In this document: one piece after another, positions 57,065 to 64,000 of the stretch
How the letters are laid out: each line of letters opens with the position of its first letter
How positions within the stretch are numbered: position 1 is the stretch's first letter
Source: Caballeronia peredens
Lineage (GTDB): Bacteria; Pseudomonadota; Gammaproteobacteria; Burkholderiales; Burkholderiaceae
Assembly (NCBI GenBank): GCA_001544595.2
Contig: FCOH02000005.1
Location: forward strand, 124,001 to 188,000
Direction: 5' to 3'
DNA: 64,000 nt
Position numbers and translations under genes: made by a program
Notes under the pieces: model-generated
The model's database searches: none
What the model was told of the DNA's origin: nothing
Seen by the model: the letters and a program-made list of their open reading frames with translations, nothing else

Positions 57065-57145
57065 GCCCTGCGCGGATCCGCCTAGGGTCGCGGGCGGGTC
57101 CGCAGCTTCCACTGCCGACGCGAGGCTCAGGCGTGCCGCCGTTGC

Positions 57146-57331
57146 TCAGATCGATACCATTTCGAAATCTTCTTTTCCGACGCCGCACTCCGGACACTTC
57201 CAGTTGGCCGGAACGTCTTCCCAGCGTGTTCCCGGCGCAATGCCGTCATCTGGTGCACCACGGGTTTCCAAGTAAATCCAGCCGCACACCAGACACATCA
57301 GCGTGCGCATCTCCACTTCAGTCGCGCTCAT
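57146..57331 (-). CDS. Rubredoxin of the polyyne-type cluster
   Basis: 61 residues. The iron site is complete: CLVCG (Cys13, Cys16) and CPECG (Cys46, Cys49), with the aromatic residues of rubredoxins (W18, Y20, W44). ATG 57331 has GAGGAG eight bases upstream and overlaps the hydrolase stop by 4 bp. It likely passes electrons to the three desaturases encoded upstream. Last gene of the operon, 81 bp from the convergent dehydrogenase gene. Confidence 0.93.
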   Translation of the reverse strand: MSATEVEMRTLMCLVCGWIYLETRGAPDDGIAPGTRWEDVPANWKCPECGVGKEDFEMVSI

Positions 57332-58248
57332 CGCACCCGCTCCTCGATATCCGACGCGTGTCTCATTACAAATTCGTGTACCCGCTCGCGCACTCTGGCG
57401 TCCGAGAGAATTCGTACATGCCCCGCGCCCGTCGCCGGCCAAAGGGTTGCGTCAGGCAGGCTCGCCACTGCGCTTTGTGCTTCGCAGTACGGCACCATCC
57501 GATCGGCCGGGTCATGCACGACCAGCACCGGCACTTCGAGCGATGGGCCGCGCGCTTTAATGTCCCAGTGGCTCACCGGCACGCCGTTGCGCGCCAGCAG
57601 TTCCGCATAGATGCGCTCGACCACTGGAGGCGGCAGCGCCATGTCGCGGCTCGCCCATCGTTCCAGCACCCCGGTCAGCGTGCAGGTCGGCGCGATCAGC
57701 ACGATGCAGCGCAATGACGCCGGGCGCGAGCGTTCCGCCAGCGCCGAGATGGCCGCGATCGAACCGAGCGAATGCGCGATCACCACCTGCGCGCCTTCGA
57801 TTGCATCCAGCACCGCGCCTGTCGCCCGGGTGAACTGCGCCATCGTCGTGTGCTTGCCCGGCGCGAGACCATGTGCGGGTGCGTCGAACGCCGCCACCGA
57901 AAATCCGAGCGTCTGCATCGGCTTCACGAAGCCCAGCATGCTGCTGCTGTCGGTGCCCCAACCATGCACGAGCAGCGCCCGCGTCGTACCGCCCTCCCAG
58001 TAATAAGCGCGATCGATATCCGCATTGCCGTGGATCGACATCGTCTTCGCGCCGAGCGGCGTGCGATCACTGACGGACAGCCCATAGCCGCGCGTGAAGC
58101 TGAACGCGTCTGCCGCGCGACGGCCCGCGGTGCGAGGTGCGAAGCCGCTCAGCAAGCGGAACGCATAACGGCCGAGCTGCGCGCCGAACGATTGCGCACG
58201 CGTCCGCCGCGCCACCGGCGCGACTTTGGCGGAGTTGGTGGTCTTCAT
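57328..58248 (-). CDS. Alpha/beta hydrolase, probable polyyne-releasing thioesterase
   Basis: 306 residues. Oxyanion-hole LLVHGWGTDSSSM, nucleophile Ser in VIAHSLGSIAA, the Asp in VVHDPADRMVP and the His in GAGHVRIL. In the polyyne clusters I recall, a hydrolase/thioesterase at this position frees the product from the ACP. 4-bp overlaps with both the desaturase upstream and the rubredoxin gene downstream. Confidence 0.85.
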   Translation of the reverse strand: MKTTNSAKVAPVARRTRAQSFGAQLGRYAFRLLSGFAPRTAGRRAADAFSFTRGYGLSVSDRTPLGAKTMSIHGNADIDRAYYWEGGTTRALLVHGWGTDSSSMLGFVKPMQTLGFSVAAFDAPAHGLAPGKHTTMAQFTRATGAVLDAIEGAQVVIAHSLGSIAAISALAERSRPASLRCIVLIAPTCTLTGVLERWASRDMALPPPVVERIYAELLARNGVPVSHWDIKARGPSLEVPVLVVHDPADRMVPYCEAQSAVASLPDATLWPATGAGHVRILSDARVRERVHEFVMRHASDIEERVR

Positions 58249-59351
58249 TGTCGGCCCTCCCTCGCCGTCGTGGCGCGTGCGCCCACAGGCACCGCCTCTC
58301 GCGACAGGCTGCGGTAGTAGCCCGTCTCGGTGTCGTAGAAGTGGCAGTGAGCGATCACGTGCCACAGATCGCGGAACGAGAAGTCTTTCTCACGGATCAT
58401 TCCCGGAAACGCATTCTTGAGTGCCGCCTGCGCGGCCGGCAGGTTGTAGAACGGCACGATCGGCGCGACGTGGTGGGCTGTGTGCACCGAAATGTTGTGT
58501 GTCAGAAAGTGCAGCCACTTCGGATACCGGTAGTCGGTTGTCACCAGCAGACGACTCGCATTGGGCGTCCAGTGTTGCGACGGCAGAAACGGGATATCCG
58601 CCGAGGTATGGTGCATCAGGGTCGTGGCGCTGAACCACGCATGAATCATGAGCCATGGCGCGACGAAGTACAGGAACAGGCCCGTGATGCCGGTCAGGTA
58701 AATCAGCGCCGGGAAGTAGAGCGCCGCGGCGATCAGCACAACACCTATCGAAAGCTTCACGTCGCGCCGCGCCTCCCGCTTCGGATGAAAGCCGGGACGC
58801 ACGCCCGATTCTTTCCAGTAGCTCACCGTGCCCGCCCAGAACAGCCACTTGCGGGTGCCAGCATATTCGAGGCGTTTCAACAACGGCATGCGGTCAAAAA
58901 GCGGCGCGGGAATAGGTCTCCAGTCCGTATCGAATTCCAGATTGTTGGTGTTCGCGTGATGCAGGTTGTGCGTGTGGCGCCAGGCGTGGAACGGATACAG
59001 CAGTGGCAACAGCGACAGGTGTCCGATAAACAGATTGAGCGGACGGGAGCGCGAGTACGAGTTGTGACCGCAATCATGCGCGATGCAATGCAGCCCCCAG
59101 CCGCCCAGACCGGCGATCACCCACAGCGGAAGGCAGAGCAGCCAATGCGGCGCATACGCGACGCCGACGAGCGCCGCGACGTACACCGCGGCGCTGACCG
59201 TGAAGCCGAGCAGGCCGCGCCACGCACGTGGCTCGTACAGCGATTTCGGAATCGCGTCGGCCAGCCGTATGCCGTCGATCGCCCTCGATTTTTGAAGGAA
59301 TTCGTCGAAGCACGCGGGCGGCGCGCTCGGAATGGTGTAACTGTTCATCAT
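58245..59351 (-). CDS. Membrane fatty acid desaturase/acetylenase (third in cluster)
   Basis: 368 residues, FA_desaturase family of the delta-12/omega-3 type. His boxes: HDCGH (92-96), HTHNLHH (126-132) and HTAHH near 295. Membrane helices lie at about 48-85, 105-122 and 205-240. It is a different subfamily from the fused desaturases next to it. It would introduce double or triple bonds into the ACP-bound chain. A start-stop overlap links it to the hydrolase. Confidence 0.9.
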   Translation of the reverse strand: MMNSYTIPSAPPACFDEFLQKSRAIDGIRLADAIPKSLYEPRAWRGLLGFTVSAAVYVAALVGVAYAPHWLLCLPLWVIAGLGGWGLHCIAHDCGHNSYSRSRPLNLFIGHLSLLPLLYPFHAWRHTHNLHHANTNNLEFDTDWRPIPAPLFDRMPLLKRLEYAGTRKWLFWAGTVSYWKESGVRPGFHPKREARRDVKLSIGVVLIAAALYFPALIYLTGITGLFLYFVAPWLMIHAWFSATTLMHHTSADIPFLPSQHWTPNASRLLVTTDYRYPKWLHFLTHNISVHTAHHVAPIVPFYNLPAAQAALKNAFPGMIREKDFSFRDLWHVIAHCHFYDTETGYYRSLSREAVPVGARATTAREGRQ

Positions 59352-59364
59352 GTCGATCTCCCGC

Positions 59365-59685
59365 TTACGCCGCCTGCAGACCCAACTCGGCCGCTAGGTG
59401 ACGGGCCAGTTCGTCGATGTTGTTGTATTCGAACAGCAGCGCGGGGGACAGCCGCTGTTCGACGACCTTCTCGAGATCGCCCGACACCTGCACCGCGACG
59501 ATCGAGTCGAGGCCATACTCGTCGAATCGCTTGGCTGGATCGATGACGGCCCGATCCATTTTCAACTGCCGAGCGAGCCGATCGACGAGCCAACTGCGAA
59601 TCGACGCTTCCGTCAATGGGCCTACGTCGGCAGACACTGCTTTCTTGCGGGCAAACAGACCGCTCAAGATTCCGGTTTGAGACAT
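59365..59685 (-). CDS. Acyl carrier protein of the polyyne-type cluster
   Basis: 106 residues from ATG 59685, chosen for its upstream AGAGG; an in-frame ATG at 59724 has no Shine-Dalgarno. The carrier fold spans about 27-102; the phosphopantetheine site is GLDSIVAV (Ser61). The N-terminal 25 residues are an extra basic segment (SGLFARKKAV). It carries the fatty acyl chain from the ligase to the desaturases. Lies between desaturase genes, as in known polyyne clusters. Confidence 0.9.
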   Translation of the reverse strand: MSQTGILSGLFARKKAVSADVGPLTEASIRSWLVDRLARQLKMDRAVIDPAKRFDEYGLDSIVAVQVSGDLEKVVEQRLSPALLFEYNNIDELARHLAAELGLQAA

Positions 59686-59738
59686 GCTGGATAGCCTCTG
59701 TAGTATGAGGGAGTTGGACGACATATCGACGACTGCTT

Positions 59739-61676
59739 TCAATGGGGTTGCTTGGCGAACTTGCGGATCGCCTCGTGCCCGGGAGAGCGCAGATCCCACA
59801 CGATGCCCGCCTTGGCGAGTGTCCAGAGCAGCCATCCGCTGAGATCGGGTTCGTACCATTTGACCGAATGGCGATATGACGCGGGAAACGCGTGGTGGTT
59901 GTTCTGCAGACCTTCGCCGAACGTGAGCACGGCAACCGTCCAGTTGTTTGCGCTCCGGTCGCCGGTTCTGAAGGGCCGTCCACCGAACATGTGGCAGACC
60001 GAGCCGACGCACCAGGCTGCCTGATTGGCCAGGAAGATCCGTGCGAGGCCGCCGAACAGCAGGCCATTCCACGCACCGTGCCACGAGCCGCTCACGGCAC
60101 CGCCGATAGCGGCGGGCAACACGAGGCCGAGCACGATCCACCAGGCATAGGTGCGGTGATAGAAGAACAGACGGCGATCGCGGAGCACGTCGGGGGCGAA
60201 GAATGTCCAGCCCGACGTGTCTGGCGCCAGCATCCAGGGCATATGCGCGTACCAGAGACCGCGCAGCTTCGCTAACAGGCCTGCGCCGGCCAGGTTCGGC
60301 GAATGTGGATCACCTTGCTGGTCGCTGTACAGGTGATGACGGCGGTGTGTCGTCACCCAGAACATGATCGGCCCTTGCGCTGCCATCGAGCCGCAGATCA
60401 TCAGCAGCGCCTCGACCGCTTTCGACGTGCGATAAGTCTTGTGTGCGAGATACCGGTGGAAGCCCATTGTGATCCCGCCCATGTGCAGAAAATAGAACAC
60501 GATGAACAGCACGAGATCGGTGATCGAGAACGCGCCGAGCACGATCTGGCGCACCGCCAGCGCGAATCCGGCGAGCGGCAGCAGCATCAGAGTCAGCGCG
60601 GTGTAACGTTTGACGCGCGCGCCACGGCCGTTGAGCGGCGAAACACCCGGAATCTGCCTGTCGGCGGAATGTGCGCGGGGTGCAACCTGAGTCGACGAAG
60701 TCATAGGAGTCCTCAAGCGCCGATGAAGCGCTTTCGAAGAATTTGAGGGGACGGCTGCACGGCCCTTCGGCGCATAACGCACTTCCGAGACGAGGCCCAG
60801 CGCATCGAGCAGGCGGATGAACCAGGCGGATGGATCGAGCTGCCAGAACGCGTGATCGTTGTTGGCGAAGGCGGGGTGCGCGTGATGGTTGTTGTGCCAC
60901 GCGCCGCCCATCGATACGATCGCGAGCAGGCCGAGATTGCGGCTGTGGTCGCGCGTCGCGTGGGGTCGGGTGCCGATCGTGTGGCAAAGTGAATTGATGG
61001 CCCAGGTCGACTGATCGAGCAGGAAGATTCGCGCGAGACCACCCCAAAGGAAGCCGCCCACGGCCCCGATCAGGCGTTGCCCGCCGGGGGCGAGCAACGC
61101 GCCCGCGACGGTTGGAATCGCGAGGCCGAGTAGGACCCACCAGCCATATTGCAGATTGAGTTTGACGATCAGGCGGTCGCGCAACAAGTCGGTTGCGTAC
61201 GCGCTCCAGCTATCGCGGCGCACCCTGAACAGCCACGCCACGTGGCCATGCCACAGACCCGCGAACCGGCTCGGCTTACCGTGTCGATTCAGGCGCGGGC
61301 GTGGCGAATGCGGATCTCCGTCCTGATCGGTAAATGCGTGGTGCAGCCGATGCGTCGCGGCCCAGAACAGGATGGGCCCTTGGACCGCCATGCTGCCGAG
61401 CACGCCAAGCAATACGGTAACGATCGGTCGGCCCTTGAACGAGTGGTGCGAAAAATACCGATGCATACCGACTTCTACGCCGATCGCGGTCGAGAAATAC
61501 ATTGCGGCCAGCAGCATGAAGTCGGTTGCGCGCACCCCGTAGACCCACGTGTAAGCCATCGCCAGTGCGAAACCGATCGCGGGAATGCTCACGGTCGAAA
61601 GAGCGAGGCGGCGTGCGCGCACGTCGGTGTCCGCTTTCGCGGGGGGCTGCGAAGACAAGGGATCCGTTTCAGCCAT
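59739..61676 (-). CDS. Tandem-fused double acyl desaturase
   Basis: 645 residues with two complete stearoyl-CoA-type desaturase domains in one frame. Domain 1 (about 25-290): HRYFSH (72-77), HRLHH (109-113), HNNHH (261-265). Domain 2 (about 345-640): HRYLAH, HRRHH and NNHH. The junction (about 300-325) is a polar linker. Domain 2 begins at Met325 (ATG at 60702-60704) with its own Shine-Dalgarno GAGGA, and an out-of-frame TGA lies at 60713-60715. In the clusters I know these are two separate genes. Translation as one fusion, two proteins, or both is possible. Confidence 0.88.
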   Translation of the reverse strand: MAETDPLSSQPPAKADTDVRARRLALSTVSIPAIGFALAMAYTWVYGVRATDFMLLAAMYFSTAIGVEVGMHRYFSHHSFKGRPIVTVLLGVLGSMAVQGPILFWAATHRLHHAFTDQDGDPHSPRPRLNRHGKPSRFAGLWHGHVAWLFRVRRDSWSAYATDLLRDRLIVKLNLQYGWWVLLGLAIPTVAGALLAPGGQRLIGAVGGFLWGGLARIFLLDQSTWAINSLCHTIGTRPHATRDHSRNLGLLAIVSMGGAWHNNHHAHPAFANNDHAFWQLDPSAWFIRLLDALGLVSEVRYAPKGRAAVPSNSSKALHRRLRTPMTSSTQVAPRAHSADRQIPGVSPLNGRGARVKRYTALTLMLLPLAGFALAVRQIVLGAFSITDLVLFIVFYFLHMGGITMGFHRYLAHKTYRTSKAVEALLMICGSMAAQGPIMFWVTTHRRHHLYSDQQGDPHSPNLAGAGLLAKLRGLWYAHMPWMLAPDTSGWTFFAPDVLRDRRLFFYHRTYAWWIVLGLVLPAAIGGAVSGSWHGAWNGLLFGGLARIFLANQAAWCVGSVCHMFGGRPFRTGDRSANNWTVAVLTFGEGLQNNHHAFPASYRHSVKWYEPDLSGWLLWTLAKAGIVWDLRSPGHEAIRKFAKQPH

Positions 61677-61733
61677 GGCTGGCTCCGAAGAAAAACGACG
61701 ACAGGGGAATAAGACGATGCATCTTGGGCAGCG

Positions 61734-63527
61734 CTACACGTTTGTCCCGAGCCCGCTCAGGCGGCCTTGCTGGAATGCCTGCTTGCAGGCTTGCCGGCGC
61801 ACTTTGCCGCTCGTCGTTAGGGGAATCGCGCCGATCGGCCCCAGATGTACCACCGCCGGTGACACGCCGTGATCGCGCGTGACGGCATGGGTGATCGCCG
61901 CGCGCACCTCGTGCATCTGCTGATGGCTCAGGCGGCGTGTGCGCTCGAGCTCCGCAACAACGACAAGGGACTCCTGCTGGCGGCCGTCGATTGAAAATGC
62001 CGCCACCCCATTCGCGCGGATCGCCTCGTGCGCCAGCCGCACCGATTCCTCGATGTCGCTCGGATACAGGTTGCGCCCCGCGACGATGACGACGTCCTTG
62101 ATCCGGCCCGTCACGAACAGCTCACCGCGGTTCAAGAAACCGAGATCGCCGGTGCGTAGATAGCGCGCCGGATCTTCCCGGCCGTCGCCGATCGTCGCCG
62201 CGAAGGTGTCGTCGCTATCGCTACGGTTCAGATAGCCCGCCGCGACGCTCGGGCCGCTGAACCAGATTTCTCCGATGGCTCGCTCCGGCAGTACGCGCTT
62301 CGTCGCGGGATCGACGATCCGGAGTTGGTGGCCGGATGCGACCGATCCGCAGCCCACCAGCGTGTTGCGTCTGCACACGTCCGCTTCAGGGCGGGACGCC
62401 TCGAACACGTCACGCGCGAGCGCATCCTTGTCGGCATCGAGCAGCGTGACCGGCGAACGGCTCACCTTGCCGGATATGTATAGCGTTGCCTCGGCCATGC
62501 CATAGCAGGGCACCACGGCGCGGCGCTCGAAACCGCACGGGCCGAAACGGGCGTGGAAGCGTTCGAGCGTCGTGGGGCTGATCGGCTCCGCACCGCAGAA
62601 CACGTGCTGCAGCGAGCTCAAATCGAGCGTGAACACTTCTTCCTCACTGATGTGGCTGACGCACAGGTCGAACGCGAAATTTGGCGCGACGCTCGTCGTC
62701 ACGCGATAGTCGCTGATCGCCTTGAGCCAGCGATACGGGCGCTGGACGAAGTGCTGGGGAGACAAGATCACGAGGGGAAACCCGCTGAACACAGCGAGCA
62801 TCAGCGGTCCCATCAGACCCATGTCGTGGTACGGCGGGAGCCACGTGCAGCCGACGCGATTCGGATCTACGCCGAGCCGTTCGGCGATCACCGCGCAGTT
62901 GCTGACAAGATTAGCGTGGGTGACGATCACGCCCTTCGGTTCCCCTGTCGAACCCGACGTGTACTGGAGCAGGGCGGGTCGCCGCAGGTCCAGGTGCTGC
63001 TCGATCAGCCTTACGATGTCATGGGTGCAGGCGTCGAGATCGTCGAAACATCGCTCGTCGACGCTCAGCAACGCAGGCGCGGTGGGATGCCCTGCGTAGA
63101 GATCGTCTATTTGCCGTTGCAGCGAGTGGTGACGTTTCCCGGCAATCACAACGTCGGGACGGGCGTCGCGGCAGATCGATCCGAAGCGAGCGACCGCGCG
63201 GGAACCCGCAGGCGGAAACGAGGGCACCGCCGTCGCGCCCGCCAGCATGATCCCGAACAGCGCGGCGACATAGCTCAGCCCCGGTTCGAGGAGCAGCAGC
63301 ACGCGCCGTTCGCGCAGCGGGTATTGCAGCACCAAGTCGCGCATACGGACGGCACAGGCGGCGAATTGGCGATAGGACCAGCTCACCACATCGCCTTCGC
63401 CGTCGCGAAGGAAATGAAATGCGGTCCGCTCCGGCGAATGCTCGACACGTTGTCTTAAATTGTCGAGCAGGGAAGGCGGCCTGAGTGCTGCCTGTGGGAC
63501 GGGGGTGGGAATGATACGAGTCATCAT
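61734..63527 (-). CDS. Fatty acyl-AMP ligase (FAAL) of the polyyne-type cluster
   Basis: 597 residues, ANL superfamily. Core motif YTSGSTGEPKGV (189-200), LPPYHDMGL characteristic of FAALs, GMAEATLYISG, and YLRTGDLGFL. The C-terminal LTTSGKVRR carries the adenylation Lys. It activates a free fatty acid as acyl-AMP for loading on the ACP. ATG 63527 or the adjacent ATG at 63524 both follow AAGG. It begins 10 bp after the MFS stop and ends 57 bp before the fused desaturase. Confidence 0.93.
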   Translation of the reverse strand: MMTRIIPTPVPQAALRPPSLLDNLRQRVEHSPERTAFHFLRDGEGDVVSWSYRQFAACAVRMRDLVLQYPLRERRVLLLLEPGLSYVAALFGIMLAGATAVPSFPPAGSRAVARFGSICRDARPDVVIAGKRHHSLQRQIDDLYAGHPTAPALLSVDERCFDDLDACTHDIVRLIEQHLDLRRPALLQYTSGSTGEPKGVIVTHANLVSNCAVIAERLGVDPNRVGCTWLPPYHDMGLMGPLMLAVFSGFPLVILSPQHFVQRPYRWLKAISDYRVTTSVAPNFAFDLCVSHISEEEVFTLDLSSLQHVFCGAEPISPTTLERFHARFGPCGFERRAVVPCYGMAEATLYISGKVSRSPVTLLDADKDALARDVFEASRPEADVCRRNTLVGCGSVASGHQLRIVDPATKRVLPERAIGEIWFSGPSVAAGYLNRSDSDDTFAATIGDGREDPARYLRTGDLGFLNRGELFVTGRIKDVVIVAGRNLYPSDIEESVRLAHEAIRANGVAAFSIDGRQQESLVVVAELERTRRLSHQQMHEVRAAITHAVTRDHGVSPAVVHLGPIGAIPLTTSGKVRRQACKQAFQQGRLSGLGTNV

Positions 63528-63537
63528 GAACCTTCGA

Positions 63538-64000
63538 TCAATGGCTGGCCATGGAGGCAGGCGCCCGCGGGCGCGTGTCCACCGGTGCGCAAAAGGCTGC
63601 AGTGGCCAGGCCGAGCGCGATCTGCAGGTAGCAGAGGGTGCGAAATTCAGCGAGGCGCACGAGCGCATTGCCGGTAATGGTGATGGTGATTGCCACGCCG
63701 AGCACCGATCCCATCTGGCGTACCGCCTGATTGACCGCGGAGCCCACGCCGAAGCGCGCTGGCGGCAGATGCGCCACGGCGGCGGCTGACAGCGAAGGCA
63801 TGACCATGCCGACGCCCAGGCCCGTGAGCAGCGCCCCGGGAAGCCACGTATGCACGTAATCCGGTTCGAGTCCGGGCATCAGCGCAAACCACAGGCTGGC
63901 CGCCGTGGATACCATACTGCCGGCCACCAACAGAAACCGGTGTCCCGCGCGGGCCGCGAATCGTCCAGAGACAATCGCCGTGGGGACGACGAGCAGCGGT
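63538..64000 (-). CDS. MFS transporter, DHA2 type, C-terminal part (partial)
   Basis: The frame is open to the window edge, so the start is outside. The visible 153 residues hold the last helices: SGRFAARAGHRFLLVAGSMV, then LLTGLGVGMVMPSLSAAAVA and VNQAVRQMGSVLGVAI, the antiporter-motif-like region of 14-helix drug exporters. It precedes the FAAL gene in the same operon and probably exports the toxic product. Confidence 0.85.
   Translation of the reverse strand, partial: PLLVVPTAIVSGRFAARAGHRFLLVAGSMVSTAASLWFALMPGLEPDYVHTWLPGALLTGLGVGMVMPSLSAAAVAHLPPARFGVGSAVNQAVRQMGSVLGVAITITITGNALVRLAEFRTLCYLQIALGLATAAFCAPVDTRPRAPASMASH

Noticed and set aside
57065..57145. A terminator between the second dehydrogenase and the rubredoxin gene
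   Set aside because: A GC-rich inverted repeat is present (GCGGATCCGC and GCGGGTCCGC), but without a T tract and with mismatches.
57146..64000. A cytochrome P450 or thiolase resistance gene within the polyyne-type cluster
   Set aside because: No P450 haem signature or thiolase motif is present in the visible part; it could lie beyond the right edge.

Overview
The window is GC-rich and bacterial. Its gene families (an iol operon with a fused IolC-DUF2090, AcpA-type phosphatase, LivHMGF-type transporters, glycine-zipper lipoproteins) point to the Burkholderiaceae, probably Burkholderia sensu lato. This is inferred from family content only; no phylogenetic marker was analysed.

Layout. (1) 1-3229: backbone with an NlpD-like lipoprotein, an aldose 1-epimerase, a 28-residue membrane miniprotein and uppP, ending at a tRNA-Arg(UCU) gene. 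(2) 3258-22362: a 19.1-kb integrative element in the 3' half of that tRNA, bounded by 50-bp perfect direct repeats. From left to right it carries a translationally coupled type I restriction-modification operon with an extra AlbA_2/HATPase gene (hsdM-hsdS-x-hsdR), four small exported proteins of unknown function, an XRE repressor-like gene, a KilAC-type protein, a lambda O/P-like replication module with iterons inside the O-like gene, an AlpA-like regulator and a tyrosine integrase. I see no capsid, tail or terminase gene, so it resembles a replicating phage satellite or stripped prophage with a defence cargo. (3) 22766-30859: a degenerate receiver protein, a GntR-controlled amidohydrolase/MFS pair with twin operators, an AcpA-like phosphatase divergent from a di-haem cytochrome c peroxidase, a surface-antigen-like protein and a Nudix hydrolase. 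(4) 30869-45132: an amino-acid binding protein, glnS, a CaiB-type CoA transferase, alaS, a threonine aldolase, an iron alcohol dehydrogenase with a thioesterase, and a LivHMGF-type transporter without a binding protein. (5) 45142-57064: a myo-inositol locus. An ABC importer plus iolC-iolD-iolE-iolB run on the minus strand, divergent from an RpiR-type regulator and two Gfo/Idh/MocA dehydrogenases, with a GGAA-N6-TTCC operator between the two transcription units. (6) 57146-64000: the most interesting region, a minus-strand operon of an MFS exporter (cut by the window edge), fatty acyl-AMP ligase, two desaturases fused into one 645-residue ORF, acyl carrier protein, a third desaturase, an alpha/beta hydrolase and a rubredoxin.

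Region 6 has the gene content and order of bacterial polyyne clusters (caryoynencin, collimonin, cepacin and protegencin types, from memory). The ligase would adenylate a fatty acid and load it on the ACP. Three di-iron desaturases supplied with electrons by rubredoxin would convert C-C bonds to alkynes. The hydrolase would release the product and the MFS protein would export it. The desaturase fusion is unusual: an internal ribosome-binding site and a nearby out-of-frame stop suggest that two coupled genes were joined by a small indel.
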